DNA of 64,000 nt from Phycisphaeraceae bacterium (lineage in GTDB: Bacteria > Planctomycetota > Phycisphaerae > Phycisphaerales > Phycisphaeraceae), in NCBI GenBank assembly GCA_020851465.1, contig JADZCR010000001.1, positions 310,001-374,000 on the forward strand. Direction: 5' to 3'. Below are positions 46,232 through 55,123 of this stretch, one piece after another (positions within the stretch are counted from its first letter, which is position 1; every line of letters begins with the position of its first letter). A program made the translations under genes and the position numbers. The notes beneath the pieces are model-generated. The model was given only the letters and a program-made list of their open reading frames with translations, was not told where the DNA came from and did not search any database.

Positions 46232-46804
46232 ATGCGACACGTTCAAGACAACCCGACGCCCAATCAGCATTCAGAGATGAATGGGATGCTGCGTCTGTCG
46301 GCGGGATACCGCCGTGCATTTACGCTCATCGAAGTGTTGTCGGTCGTGGTGATTCTCGGCATAGCCGGCGCGGTTGTGGTTCCGCAGATGCTCAGCCGAG
46401 GAAACCTCCAAATCCAGGCTGCCAGCCGGATCATCATCGCAGACCTGCTCTATGCGCAGAACGAAGCCATCACGCGCCAATCTGTCCGCCGTGTCGTCTT
46501 TGACACCGCAGCAAACAGCTACAAGTTGACGGACGGCAACGGTAACGTGCTGGCGGTGTCGTGGAAAAACGGAAGTGCCGCCAATTATGTCGTCAACTTT
46601 TCGGCAGATTCGCGCTTTGATGCGGTCACGCTGAAAACCGCCAGCTTCGGCGGTACGCAAACCATCGAGTTTGATCCGCTGGGAGCTCCCAATAACGGGG
46701 GCACGGTGGATTTGGTGACGGGATCCATAACTTACCGCATCTCAGTTGCCGCGTTTACAGGGCGGGTGACTGTCGCGCCGGTGACGGCGACCAATCAGCC
46801 GTGA
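46232..46804 (+). CDS. GspH-type pseudopilin
   Basis: 190 aa from ATG 46232 (GGGGATGA SD-like sequence just before); ATG 46277 would give a shorter leader. Prepilin motif YRRA|FTLIEVLSVVVILGIAG has Ala at -1 instead of Gly, a variant seen in planctomycete pilins. The C-terminal part (LLYAQNEAITRQSVRRVVFD) matches the GspH/FimT minor pseudopilins. It probably belongs to the tip or initiation complex. 16 bp upstream of pilM. Confidence 0.87.
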   Translation: MRHVQDNPTPNQHSEMNGMLRLSAGYRRAFTLIEVLSVVVILGIAGAVVVPQMLSRGNLQIQAASRIIIADLLYAQNEAITRQSVRRVVFDTAANSYKLTDGNGNVLAVSWKNGSAANYVVNFSADSRFDAVTLKTASFGGTQTIEFDPLGAPNNGGTVDLVTGSITYRISVAAFTGRVTVAPVTATNQP

Positions 46805-46820
46805 CAGGAGGCTAACGAAA

Positions 46821-47960
46821 GTGCGTTTACCTTTTATTCAGAGTGGTGTCTGCCCCATCGGACTTGATACCGGCACACACAGCATCAAGATGATGCAGCT
46901 CGAGCGTCGCGGCAGCTCCTTTGCCGTTCGTGCAGCCGGTTCACGCGCGCTGCCTTGCGATTTACCCAGCACCGCCTCGGAACGCTCGACGCTCTATGCG
47001 AATCTAATCAAGCAGATTCTCGCAGAAGGCGATTTCCAGGGCCGCCGGGTCGTGAGTTGTCTTCCGGCAACGTCGATTCAATACAAAAACCTACGGCTGC
47101 CACGCATGCCCTACGACGAGCTTCGTTCCGCTGTCGAGTGGGAGGCCGCGGATCGTTTGAAGATTGTCCCAGAATCGATGCAGGTGCAGTTTTTCGCAGC
47201 AGGCGAGGTGCGTCAGGGAGAGGAACAGCGAGAAGAAATCATAATGCTCGCTGCCACCCGTGATGCGATCAACGAACACGTGGACACTCTGGTCAAGAGC
47301 GATCTCAAACCAGTAGCGATTGACGCGGTGCCCGGAGCACTGGCCAGAACACTGGTGTTTCATAGCGATAACAACACAGATCAAGATGCGCCGCAGATGG
47401 CGCTGGACATCGGATCATCTTCCAGCAAGGTGCTGGTGGTGCGCCAGGGGCGCGTGGTGTTCTTCAAACTCATTGATATCGGCGGACGCAAACTCGACCA
47501 GACGGTGGCGCAAAATCTCAGCCTGCCCCTGGCGGATGCGGCAGATTTGCGGCGGCGTCTTCAGCGGAGCCCGAAGCCAGAGGACGGGAGCACCGCAGGC
47601 GAACAACTTTTTGGCTCCACAAGACGCGAGAGTCTCGAACGCGCGGTTTATGAATCACTCCGCGCCACAGCGAGTGAACTGGCTAAAGAAGTGTCACTTT
47701 GCCTCCGCTATTACAGCGTGACTTTCCGCGGCAAGAGGCCGGAGAAAGTGTTGCTGGTTGGCGGGGAAACCTATGAACCACAACTGGCGCGGGCACTGGC
47801 GGAAGGCATTGACCTGCCCGTCGAAGCGATCCGCCCCTTTGCGGGCGTGGACATATCGAAGGCGACCGAGCTGGACGCTGATGGGACCAATAGCGAGTGG
47901 GCCGTGGCTGTGGGGCTGTCGATGCGGCGCGAGGCCGCGGCTAAGCGGGGTGCCGCATGA
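46821..47960 (+). CDS. pilM: PilM-like actin-fold assembly ATPase
   Basis: 379 aa starting at GTG 46821 after AGGAGG. Actin-like nucleotide motifs CPIGLDTGTHSIKMMQLE near the N-terminus and ALDIGSSSSKVLVVRQG (about 195-211), with EKVLLVGGETYEPQLARALA near the end. PilM is the cytoplasmic clamp that binds the PilN tail and links the motor to the alignment complex. Its stop overlaps the next ATG by 4 bp. Confidence 0.93.
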   Translation: MRLPFIQSGVCPIGLDTGTHSIKMMQLERRGSSFAVRAAGSRALPCDLPSTASERSTLYANLIKQILAEGDFQGRRVVSCLPATSIQYKNLRLPRMPYDELRSAVEWEAADRLKIVPESMQVQFFAAGEVRQGEEQREEIIMLAATRDAINEHVDTLVKSDLKPVAIDAVPGALARTLVFHSDNNTDQDAPQMALDIGSSSSKVLVVRQGRVVFFKLIDIGGRKLDQTVAQNLSLPLADAADLRRRLQRSPKPEDGSTAGEQLFGSTRRESLERAVYESLRATASELAKEVSLCLRYYSVTFRGKRPEKVLLVGGETYEPQLARALAEGIDLPVEAIRPFAGVDISKATELDADGTNSEWAVAVGLSMRREAAAKRGAA

Positions 47961-48622
47961 ACGAGATTAACTTTTTACCTCAGGTGTTTATCGAACAGCA
48001 GACCCGCCACCACCGCGTACATCGCGAGCTGGTATGGGTAGCTGTGACCTTGCTTGCGATCGTGGGTTGGTACGCCAGCTCGCGAGGCAGCCTCGATAGT
48101 CTCGAAAGCTACGCCAACGCATTACGTGATGAAGCGGACGCGGTGCGAGATCAGGTGAGCGAGATGGAGAAGCTCAGGATTCAGCAGAAATCTCTGCTGC
48201 ATCAGGTCAAGATTCAACGCGAGCTGACTCAGCCGATCAACACTACGTCGGTTCTGGCCACGGTGGCGAAACTGATGTCGCCGTCGATGGCGTTAACCAG
48301 TCTGGAGCTTCAAGGCACACGACCGGTTCCAGCTCCCGCGCCGCCGAAGCTCAAGGAGGGAGAGGTTGCGCCGCCACCCAAGCCGGCCCAGCGGCAGATT
48401 CTCCGGCTTGAGTTCATCGGGCTTGCGCCGTCAGACGTTGAAATTGCCAATTTCGTAGGTCGGCTCAGCGATCATCAGCTTTTCAGCAACGTCAAGATGA
48501 TCTACAGCCGCGCTACGGTTGTTACCGAACTCCAGGCACGCGAGTTCCGCATTGAGCTCGAGGTGCCGCTGGACCGCGACTACAAGGTCGCTGAGAGCAA
48601 GGAGGTGGCTCTTGCGGATTGA
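47957..48622 (+). CDS. pilN: PilN-like inner-membrane assembly protein
   Basis: 221 aa. The short cytoplasmic N-terminus MNEINFLPQVFIEQQ is the PilM-binding INLLP-type motif; a TM helix follows (about 29-46), then a coiled coil (ALRDEADAVRDQVSEMEKLR) and a ferredoxin-like periplasmic domain. A Pro-rich insertion PVPAPAPPKLKEGEVAPPP interrupts that domain. Overlaps pilM by 4 bp and pilO by 11 bp. Confidence 0.9.
   Translation: MNEINFLPQVFIEQQTRHHRVHRELVWVAVTLLAIVGWYASSRGSLDSLESYANALRDEADAVRDQVSEMEKLRIQQKSLLHQVKIQRELTQPINTTSVLATVAKLMSPSMALTSLELQGTRPVPAPAPPKLKEGEVAPPPKPAQRQILRLEFIGLAPSDVEIANFVGRLSDHQLFSNVKMIYSRATVVTELQAREFRIELEVPLDRDYKVAESKEVALAD
48599..48605 (+). promoter_or_regulatory. Shine-Dalgarno deciding the pilO TTG start
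   Basis: AAGGAGG inside the end of pilN, 6 bases before TTG 48612. No ATG or GTG in the right frame is better placed. Confidence 0.75.
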
Positions 48623-49163
48623 GAAAGACCAGAAGCGCACGCTCGCCACGGTGGGCATCCTTGTCGCAGCATTTGTCGTGGGTCTGTGGCTGCCCCACCG
48701 ACTTCAGGAACGAAGGCTGCATCAGCAGATCAAAGCGGCGCAGAAACAGCTTGGCTTTGATCGCGCCAGCTCTCAGGGCCTGGGAAAGCTTGCCCGTGAC
48801 GTGATCGCATTGCGCGAAGTCACCGATCAATCGCAAAAGTATGTTCCGCAGGAGACAGAGCTGGCGCCGTTGCTGCGGCAATTGAGCACCAACCTGCAGA
48901 CGCTGGATACGTCGGATCAGGTTATGGAAACCGAGACGAGCACCACCGGGCAGGACTACTCGGTGATTCCGGTGACTCTGAAATTCAAGGGGTCCTTTCC
49001 CAGTGCTTTCGGATTTATCAAAAACATCGAGTCCATGCGTCGTCTGGTGCGCATCACGCGCCTGTACGCACGGACAGATGCTTCAAAGCCGGGGGAACCC
49101 CTGACGGTGGAGATCCAGATTTGCGCGTTTTCGTCTTCGTCTGAGGAGGCACCTACGCCATGA
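48612..49163 (+). CDS. pilO: PilO-like inner-membrane assembly protein
   Basis: 183 aa from TTG 48612. A cytoplasmic stub RIEKDQKRTL, one TM (about 13-29), a coiled coil (RRLHQQIKAAQKQLGFDRAS) and the PilO core YVPQETELAPLLRQLSTNLQ with YSVIPVTLKFKGSFPSAFGF. It pairs with PilN as the alignment complex. A frame extending upstream to 48519 would lie wholly within pilN and lacks an SD. Confidence 0.9.
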   Translation: MRIEKDQKRTLATVGILVAAFVVGLWLPHRLQERRLHQQIKAAQKQLGFDRASSQGLGKLARDVIALREVTDQSQKYVPQETELAPLLRQLSTNLQTLDTSDQVMETETSTTGQDYSVIPVTLKFKGSFPSAFGFIKNIESMRRLVRITRLYARTDASKPGEPLTVEIQICAFSSSSEEAPTP

Positions 49164-49708
49164 GTCCTGTGATCAAGAAGCTCGTCAATCAATTGACGGC
49201 AGACAAGAAAAAATTATCGATCATGCTCGCGCTGGTGATGGTGGGCATGCTGCTGTGGGGCCGACTGCTGCTCAAGCAGGTACCTCGGACAGCCGTGGCT
49301 AATCCGAGCGAATCGCTCAGCGCTCAGACCGATAAGGTGATCGAAGAAGCCCGAGAAATAGCCCGTAAAACCATCAACATCGACCTGCCATCAGCCCTTT
49401 CGCGCGATGTATTCACCTTGAATCCCGCGGGTTATGCCCGAATTGAGAAAGTTGAAGCAACGGTCACGCAGGTAGGAAAGTCGGACCCTAAACCGGCCGA
49501 TGAATCCGAGCAGGTCAGCGTCACGGTGCTCCGTGCCGCCAAAGGCCTGGTGCTCCAGACCACGATGCTTGGTGAAAATCCACGGGCCATGATTAACGGT
49601 CAGGTGTTAAAGCCGGGTGAAAAAATACGTGGTTTTGAGCTTAAACAAGTGAATTCGCGTGACGTGATCCTCGAAATGGAGGGGATCGAAGTTCGGTTGG
49701 AAATGTAA
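49160..49708 (+). CDS. PilP/GspC-like protein
   Basis: 182 aa. TM at about 20-36, then a periplasmic linker and a C-terminal beta domain (GENPRAMINGQVLKPGEKIR, then LKQVNSRDVILEMEGIEVRL) that looks like the homology region of PilP/GspC, which contacts the secretin N0 domain. No lipobox, unlike classical PilP, so a membrane anchor like GspC. ATG overlaps the pilO stop by 4 bp. Confidence 0.78.
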   Translation: MSPVIKKLVNQLTADKKKLSIMLALVMVGMLLWGRLLLKQVPRTAVANPSESLSAQTDKVIEEAREIARKTINIDLPSALSRDVFTLNPAGYARIEKVEATVTQVGKSDPKPADESEQVSVTVLRAAKGLVLQTTMLGENPRAMINGQVLKPGEKIRGFELKQVNSRDVILEMEGIEVRLEM

Positions 49709-49743
49709 ACCGTGAGGCCGGGCCAATGCCCAAGGAGACCGCT

Positions 49744-51789
49744 ATGGGTTTTTCAACGAAGCAGATTTTGTCGGCCGTTTTTTTTTGCTCGGTAGGGTTG
49801 GTTTATAGCAGCCCGGCAATTGGGGATGACCGTCCCGCAGCCAAGGAAGGCAGCAGCGCGGTTCAGCAGGACGCTACTCCTGCCCCTGCCGCGGACGCCG
49901 CCGAACAAACCAAACAGCCGCCTACGACCCAGCCATTGAGCCTTTTCGGCTCGGATTCGGACGCCAAATCCGCCGACCCGCAGAAGCTCCCAGAGGGGCA
50001 GACCGTCGCGGTCAGCTCGATCGGCCAGATTGATTTACACGTCAAAGACCTGGAATTGACGCAGGTGCTTCAGCTCCTCTCAATCCAGTCGCAGCGGAAC
50101 ATCGTCGCGACCAAAGGCGTGAGCGGATCGATCTCCGCCGATCTCTACGGTGTGGATTTTTATGAAGCACTGGACGCCATTCTGCACACCAACGGATTCG
50201 GCTACCGCGAGAAAGGCAACTTCATTTATGTGTACACCGCAGCCGAGATCAAGGCCATGCAGGACGCGGAGCGGAAGCTCACCAAGCGTCTGGTTCGGCT
50301 GAACTATCTGACTGCCGGTGACGCAGCGAAGTTTGTTACCCCCCTGCTTTCAGGTGCTGGCTCCATCACGGTCAGCGCGGAGTCAACGACAGGCTTTCAA
50401 GCGAGTGTCGCCGACGGCGGCGCCAACACCAATGCGCACGGCGACATGATGATTATTCGTGACTACGCGGAAAACGTGGACGACATCGCCAGCGTGATTA
50501 AGGAACTCGACGTCAAGCCCAAACAGGTCGAGGTCGAAGCGACCATTCTGCAAGCACGGCTTAATGAGGATAACGCCTTCGGCGTCGATCTAACCATCCT
50601 GGCCGATTTTGCTGCCAGCGAGTTCACTTCGCCGCTGACCGCGATTGATCAGTTGATCTCCGGCACCGGCCCCAGCGGCAGCGGTCAAGCGATCCAGACC
50701 ACCGTGGGTCAGACGGGTACGGGTGAGAGTGGTGCCCGCGTCGGCATTATCTCCAAGAACATCGCAGCGTTTGTGAAGGCTTTGGATTCGGTGACTGACA
50801 CCACCGTCCTGGCTACACCCAAGATTCTCGTGCTCAACCGCCAAAAAGCGGACATGCTCGTCGGTGAAAAACTGGGCTACCTCAGCACGACCACAACGGA
50901 TACCTCCGCGACGCAGACCGTCGAGTTTCTCGAAGTCGGTACTCAACTGACGCTGCGTCCGTTTATCAGTGACGACGGCTATGTGCGCCTGGAGCTGCGG
51001 CCGTCGATCTCTGACGGCGAGACCCGCACCGTGGGGTCTTCAGTCATTCCCAACGAAACGACCCAGGAGCTGACGACCAACGTGATGGTTCGCAGCGGTC
51101 AAACGGTCGTGCTCGGCGGACTCTTTAAGGAAGACACGACGGTTTCACGCCGCCAGGTTCCATACGTTGGTGATATCCCGATTCTCGGTGCGGCGTTCAA
51201 GGGTCAGGAAGACACGGTCACCCGTTCGGAAGTGATCTTCCTGGTGACGCCGACGATTGTGAAGGATGAGACGCTGGCGGAGGTTGGTGATCGCACCGCG
51301 GAGACGGTCGAGACACTGCGTCAAGGCTCGCGTTCGGGTCTTCTCCCCTTCTCGCGTACCAAGCTGACCGCAGCACACGTTCGCGATGCCCTCAAGTATC
51401 AGCAGGAAGGCAAACGTGACAAGGCATTGTGGGAAGCGGAGGTCGCGCTTTCTCTGGATGCGACCTGCATCGAAGCGATCCGCCTCAAGGAAGAATTGAC
51501 CGGCAAGCGCATCTACTGGCCGGACACCGGCATCATGCGTGAAACGGTTGAGGGTGTAATCAACAAACAGATCGAGAACAACCCCGCGCCTCACAGTGCA
51601 GCCCCGGCGACTCAGCCGGCGGACACCAGTGCGGTTCAGGCTCCCGCGACTCCCGCAGCAGTTCAGGCTGCGGCGATCCCCGCGGCGACTCCGGCTATCG
51701 ATCAGGCGCAACCGGAAGCGCCATCCAGCAATGCAACGGCTGTCGTAGATGAGAGAGCTGCCCTCGAAGCAGGCTCACCTACGGAATAA
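49744..51789 (+). CDS. pilQ: Secretin (PilQ/GspD family) with unusual C-terminus
   Basis: 681 aa from ATG 49744, placed 7 bases after AAGGAG. Signal peptide up to about SSPAIG; a low-complexity linker with PPTTQPLS; an STN/N0 domain (DLELTQVLQLLSIQSQRNIV); an N1-type domain; then the secretin domain with VLATPKILVLNRQKADMLVG, VRSGQTVVLGGLFKEDTTVS and VPYVGDIPILGAAFKG. Past the barrel is a TPR-like helical pair (VRDALKYQQEGKRDKALWEA) and an Ala/Pro-rich tail with PATQPAD in place of an S-domain. It forms the outer-membrane gate of the apparatus. Confidence 0.93.
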   Translation: MGFSTKQILSAVFFCSVGLVYSSPAIGDDRPAAKEGSSAVQQDATPAPAADAAEQTKQPPTTQPLSLFGSDSDAKSADPQKLPEGQTVAVSSIGQIDLHVKDLELTQVLQLLSIQSQRNIVATKGVSGSISADLYGVDFYEALDAILHTNGFGYREKGNFIYVYTAAEIKAMQDAERKLTKRLVRLNYLTAGDAAKFVTPLLSGAGSITVSAESTTGFQASVADGGANTNAHGDMMIIRDYAENVDDIASVIKELDVKPKQVEVEATILQARLNEDNAFGVDLTILADFAASEFTSPLTAIDQLISGTGPSGSGQAIQTTVGQTGTGESGARVGIISKNIAAFVKALDSVTDTTVLATPKILVLNRQKADMLVGEKLGYLSTTTTDTSATQTVEFLEVGTQLTLRPFISDDGYVRLELRPSISDGETRTVGSSVIPNETTQELTTNVMVRSGQTVVLGGLFKEDTTVSRRQVPYVGDIPILGAAFKGQEDTVTRSEVIFLVTPTIVKDETLAEVGDRTAETVETLRQGSRSGLLPFSRTKLTAAHVRDALKYQQEGKRDKALWEAEVALSLDATCIEAIRLKEELTGKRIYWPDTGIMRETVEGVINKQIENNPAPHSAAPATQPADTSAVQAPATPAAVQAAAIPAATPAIDQAQPEAPSSNATAVVDERAALEAGSPTE

Positions 51790-51868
51790 GCACTTTGCGA
51801 ATTAGTGGATTACGACTACTGGCATCGCGAGTTCCCGGGAGGGGATGAAGGACCAGGAGACGCAAGCG

Positions 51869-53083
51869 ATGAAGCTTACGACAAAAATGATTTTGAGCGG
51901 TCTCACGGCAGGCGTGGTGCTGCTGGGTACCGCTGGCTGCAACAGCAATCAGACCAAGAGCCACAAGGCCAAAGTCAATGCAGCAAACGCGCGCTGGATG
52001 AACCTACGCTCGACTCTGATGCTCCAGATGGCGCAGCAGCAGTTCGACACCGGTGATCTTGAACAAGCAGAACGGACAACGGCCGATGCGATCAGCATCG
52101 ATCCGAAAAATGGCCGCCTGCATGTATTGGCCGGCAGGATCGCCTTGGAGCGAAGCCAGCTTGAGCGCGCTTATCAGCGGTTACAGACTGCCAGCGAGTT
52201 GGATCCAAAGCTGGCGGAAGCACACTACTACCAAGGCATCGTGCTTCAGCGCTGGCAGCGTTTTGATGATGCGCTAGCTGCGTATCGTCAAGCCTATGAA
52301 CTTCAGGCGGATAATCCCGGCTACCTGCTGGCAATCAGCGAAATGCTTATTTCAACCGATAAGGTTGAGGAAGCTCGAGCTTTACTGACCGAAAAGGTTG
52401 CCTACTTCGACCAAAGCGCAGCCATTCGTGGTGCGCTGGGGCAGGTTTACCTCATACAAAATAAACCTGCTGAAGCGGCGGATTACTTCCGTCAGGCCTC
52501 ATTGCTGCGGCCGGATGATATGCAGTTGATTGAATCGCTGGCGCTGGCTCAGGTCGAAGCGGGTCAGAACCAGGCTGCGATCGCGAGCTTTGGCCGGCTG
52601 GCCAAAGACGAAAAGCGCGCGAATTCGAGACACGTGCTGTTCGCGCTTGCCGCCGCATATGAGCGAAACGATCAACCCGCCCAGGCGAAGGACATCTATC
52701 TCAAGCTCACCCGCCAGGACTCTGCTGACGCCGAGCCGTGGATCAAGCTGGGAGAAATCGCGTGGGCGCAGCAGGATACTGCGGGCACATTGCTGGCAGC
52801 GAATCGTGTAATCAACATCGCGCCTAAGCGATCCGAAGGTTATTTGCTGGCGGGATTGGTTTGGCAGAAGCGCGGCAATGTCGATGAGGCTCTGCGCAAT
52901 TTCGACCGAGCTGCAGAGCTGGCTCCGCAGAGCAACGATGCTGTGATTCTTCGCGGCATTACGCTTCAGCAGGCCGGCCGGACATCAGCCGCAGCGCAGG
53001 CCTACGCCGAAGCGCTCCGCCGCCGTCCGGACGATAGCCGCGCGCAGGAACTGCTTGCGAGCGTGCCTGAAGCGGATCGGTAA
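51869..53083 (+). CDS. TPR lipoprotein (PilF/PilW-like role)
   Basis: 404 aa from ATG 51869 (AGGAG 10 bases before); ATG 51845 is an alternative. Lipoprotein-like signal MKLTTKMILSGLTAGVVLLG then TAGC, an imperfect lipobox with T at -3. The mature part is ten or so tetratricopeptide repeats (e.g. AQQQFDTGDLEQAERTTADA, EAHYYQGIVLQRWQRFDDAL). TPR lipoproteins in pilus loci pilot the secretin to the outer membrane and help it assemble. It directly follows the secretin gene. Confidence 0.85.
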   Translation: MKLTTKMILSGLTAGVVLLGTAGCNSNQTKSHKAKVNAANARWMNLRSTLMLQMAQQQFDTGDLEQAERTTADAISIDPKNGRLHVLAGRIALERSQLERAYQRLQTASELDPKLAEAHYYQGIVLQRWQRFDDALAAYRQAYELQADNPGYLLAISEMLISTDKVEEARALLTEKVAYFDQSAAIRGALGQVYLIQNKPAEAADYFRQASLLRPDDMQLIESLALAQVEAGQNQAAIASFGRLAKDEKRANSRHVLFALAAAYERNDQPAQAKDIYLKLTRQDSADAEPWIKLGEIAWAQQDTAGTLLAANRVINIAPKRSEGYLLAGLVWQKRGNVDEALRNFDRAAELAPQSNDAVILRGITLQQAGRTSAAAQAYAEALRRRPDDSRAQELLASVPEADR

Positions 53084-53170
53084 ATCGAACAACAAGCAGT
53101 GCTCCTTTGCGCCGGAAACAGGGCCGACGCACGGATCGAGTGTGGTGGGCGGCTTGGAGTGGAGGCAGGA

Positions 53171-54622
53171 TTGTCGGTAACACGTTGGTCCAGTGCGATT
53201 GTCGGAACAGGCGCTGCCGGCTTGGTGGCGTCCTCCGGGTTCTATTTTCAGCCCATCCGATATAACGACACCTTTGCGGTTGCCCTGCTGGCAGGCATTG
53301 CCGTTGTGTCGGGATTGATCCTGGCACTGATTCACTGGCTCATGATCAGCAGGCTGGGGAGCGATCTCTCGCGCCTGACGACCCACGTGGAGGCGATCGG
53401 CAAACTTGATTCCCGTCCGCCGGCATATAAATCCAGCACCGATCTGAGTGAACTCGAAAAATCGATCGAACAGACGCTCGGAGGTCTGCGCAAGCGGATC
53501 GAGGCGCTCGTAAATCAGCGGCGCGAGCTTGAGGTACAGACGCGGATCGCGGAGGCGGAACGCCGACACGCGGAAGCGGTCCTTAACTCGATCACTGATG
53601 CGGTGGTTGTGACCGACGCCTTTAACGAAATCGCGCTGGCTAACGAATCTGCGGCACGGGTACTCAATTTCGATCTCGAGGGAGCGATACGCAAACCCAT
53701 TGATCGCATTGTGCACGATCCTCTGCTGGTCAATCTGATCAAGGACACCCGCGAAGGCGGCAACGCTGCCCTTCGCCGCCACGTCGAGCACCGTCTGGGT
53801 CGGAATGGTCATTCGGCGACGTATGACGTCACGCTTGCGTGTGTTACCGACAACAGCCGCACGGGGCCGGAAACAGCAGGCGTTGTTGCCATTCTCCGCG
53901 ATATCACCAGAGAGAAAGAAATCGCGGAAATGAAAAGCGACTTCGTTTCCAATGTTTCACACGAGCTGCGCACGCCGCTTTCATCCATCAAAGCCTATGT
54001 GGAGATGCTGGTGGATGGTGAAGCTCACGACGAAGCGACACGCGCGGAGTTTTACAACATCATCCAGGGCGAAGCGAATCGTCTTGGCCGCCTGATTGAC
54101 AACATCCTCAACATCAGCCGAATCGAATCCGGCGTGATCAAGGTCCAGCGCGAGCACGTTTCTTTGCCGGGCGTCATCAAGGATGTCATCGACGTGCTGC
54201 TGCCGCAAGCTCGTGCCAAGCAGATCGAACTGTTGGAGATTCCAACGCCGATCTTCTTCCAGGTCTTTGCGGATAAAGACATGATCTACCAGGCGGTGTT
54301 AAACCTGATCAGTAACTCGATCAAGTACACACCCAACGGCGGCAAGGTCAGCGTGTCAATCGTCGTGGATGAGCATAGCCGCACGGTCAACGTATCGGTG
54401 GCGGATAACGGCGTGGGTATCCCCGCCACTGACCTCCCGCATTTATTTGAAAAGTTCTACCGCGTGGCGGACCACAAAAAGATGGCCAAGGGAACCGGGC
54501 TGGGCCTGAACCTGGTCAAGCACATTATCGAGACCGTCCACGGCGGCAAAGTCAGCGTCACAAGTGAACTTGGTAAGGGCAGTACGTTCACGTTCAGCCT
54601 TCCAATGGCCGACAACGGATAA
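53171..54622 (+). CDS. Membrane sensor histidine kinase with PAS domain
   Basis: 483 aa from TTG 53171, which sits 5 bases after GGAGG; the frame extends to GTG 53099 with an unlikely Cys/Arg-rich lead. Two TM helices (about 6-27 and 36-60) frame a very small outside loop, then a HAMP-like/coiled-coil linker, a PAS domain (LNSITDAVVVTDAFNEIALA, about 138-250), HisKA with H264 in SNVSHELRTPLSS, and HATPase_c (N-box NLISNSIKYTP, DNGVGIP, GTGLGLNL). A PhoR-like layout. It is placed between the TPR lipoprotein and a receiver gene, hence likely part of pilus/secretion control. Confidence 0.93.
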   Translation: MSVTRWSSAIVGTGAAGLVASSGFYFQPIRYNDTFAVALLAGIAVVSGLILALIHWLMISRLGSDLSRLTTHVEAIGKLDSRPPAYKSSTDLSELEKSIEQTLGGLRKRIEALVNQRRELEVQTRIAEAERRHAEAVLNSITDAVVVTDAFNEIALANESAARVLNFDLEGAIRKPIDRIVHDPLLVNLIKDTREGGNAALRRHVEHRLGRNGHSATYDVTLACVTDNSRTGPETAGVVAILRDITREKEIAEMKSDFVSNVSHELRTPLSSIKAYVEMLVDGEAHDEATRAEFYNIIQGEANRLGRLIDNILNISRIESGVIKVQREHVSLPGVIKDVIDVLLPQARAKQIELLEIPTPIFFQVFADKDMIYQAVLNLISNSIKYTPNGGKVSVSIVVDEHSRTVNVSVADNGVGIPATDLPHLFEKFYRVADHKKMAKGTGLGLNLVKHIIETVHGGKVSVTSELGKGSTFTFSLPMADNG

Positions 54623-54672
54623 GGGGAAGTGCTTATCCCGGTTTGTATTCAGGCTCCGGTAAATTGCCGGAG
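54617..54672 (+). repeat. Two tandem stem-loops between kinase and receiver genes
   Basis: GGATAAG (54617-54623) pairs with CTTATCC (54632-54638) and contains the kinase stop codon; CTCCGG (54654-54659) pairs with CCGGAG (54667-54672). No T tract follows either, so they are not classical terminators; they could set relative mRNA levels within the operon. Confidence 0.6.
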
Positions 54673-54718
54673 ACGAACATTCAGACACGGATCAGTCACG
54701 GATCGGGGAGTGTGACTT

Positions 54719-55123
54719 ATGAGCGACAAAATCAAAATTCTCGTGGTGGATGATGAAGCTCACATCCTGCACGTGGTCAGCCTCAAGCTGCGCAATGCGG
54801 GCTACGACATCATCACGGCAGAAGACGGTGAGGAAGGCCTTGAATCTGCGATACAGAACAAGCCCGATCTGATCATCACGGATTATCAGATGCCGTTCAT
54901 GACCGGGTTGGAATTGTGTACCGCCTTGAAGGAAAACGAGGTGACCTGCGCGACACCCGCAATCATGCTCACCGCTAGAGGATTCAGTCTGGCACAGGAG
55001 CTTTTGGATAAGACCAACATTGCTGCGGTGTTGAGCAAGCCGTTCAGTCCTCGCGAAGTGTTGTCCAAGGTGGTGGAGCTTATCGGTGGAGATGTGCCCC
55101 AGGAGGCAAGTAATCCCTCGTGA
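54719..55123 (+). CDS. Single-domain response regulator
   Basis: 134 aa receiver domain only. ILVVDDEAHILHVVSLKL gives the acidic pocket, phospho-acceptor Asp is in LIITDYQMPFMTG (about residue 55), Thr in MLTARGF, and Lys in VLSKPFSPREV. No output domain. It is most likely the partner of the upstream kinase and may act on the HD-GYP or STAS protein or on the motor. The stop overlaps the next start (GTGA). Confidence 0.95.
   Translation: MSDKIKILVVDDEAHILHVVSLKLRNAGYDIITAEDGEEGLESAIQNKPDLIITDYQMPFMTGLELCTALKENEVTCATPAIMLTARGFSLAQELLDKTNIAAVLSKPFSPREVLSKVVELIGGDVPQEASNPS

Noticed and set aside
52985-53812. 275-codon minus-strand frame across the TPR and kinase genes
   Set aside because: Overlaps two well-supported plus-strand genes and shows no family resemblance.
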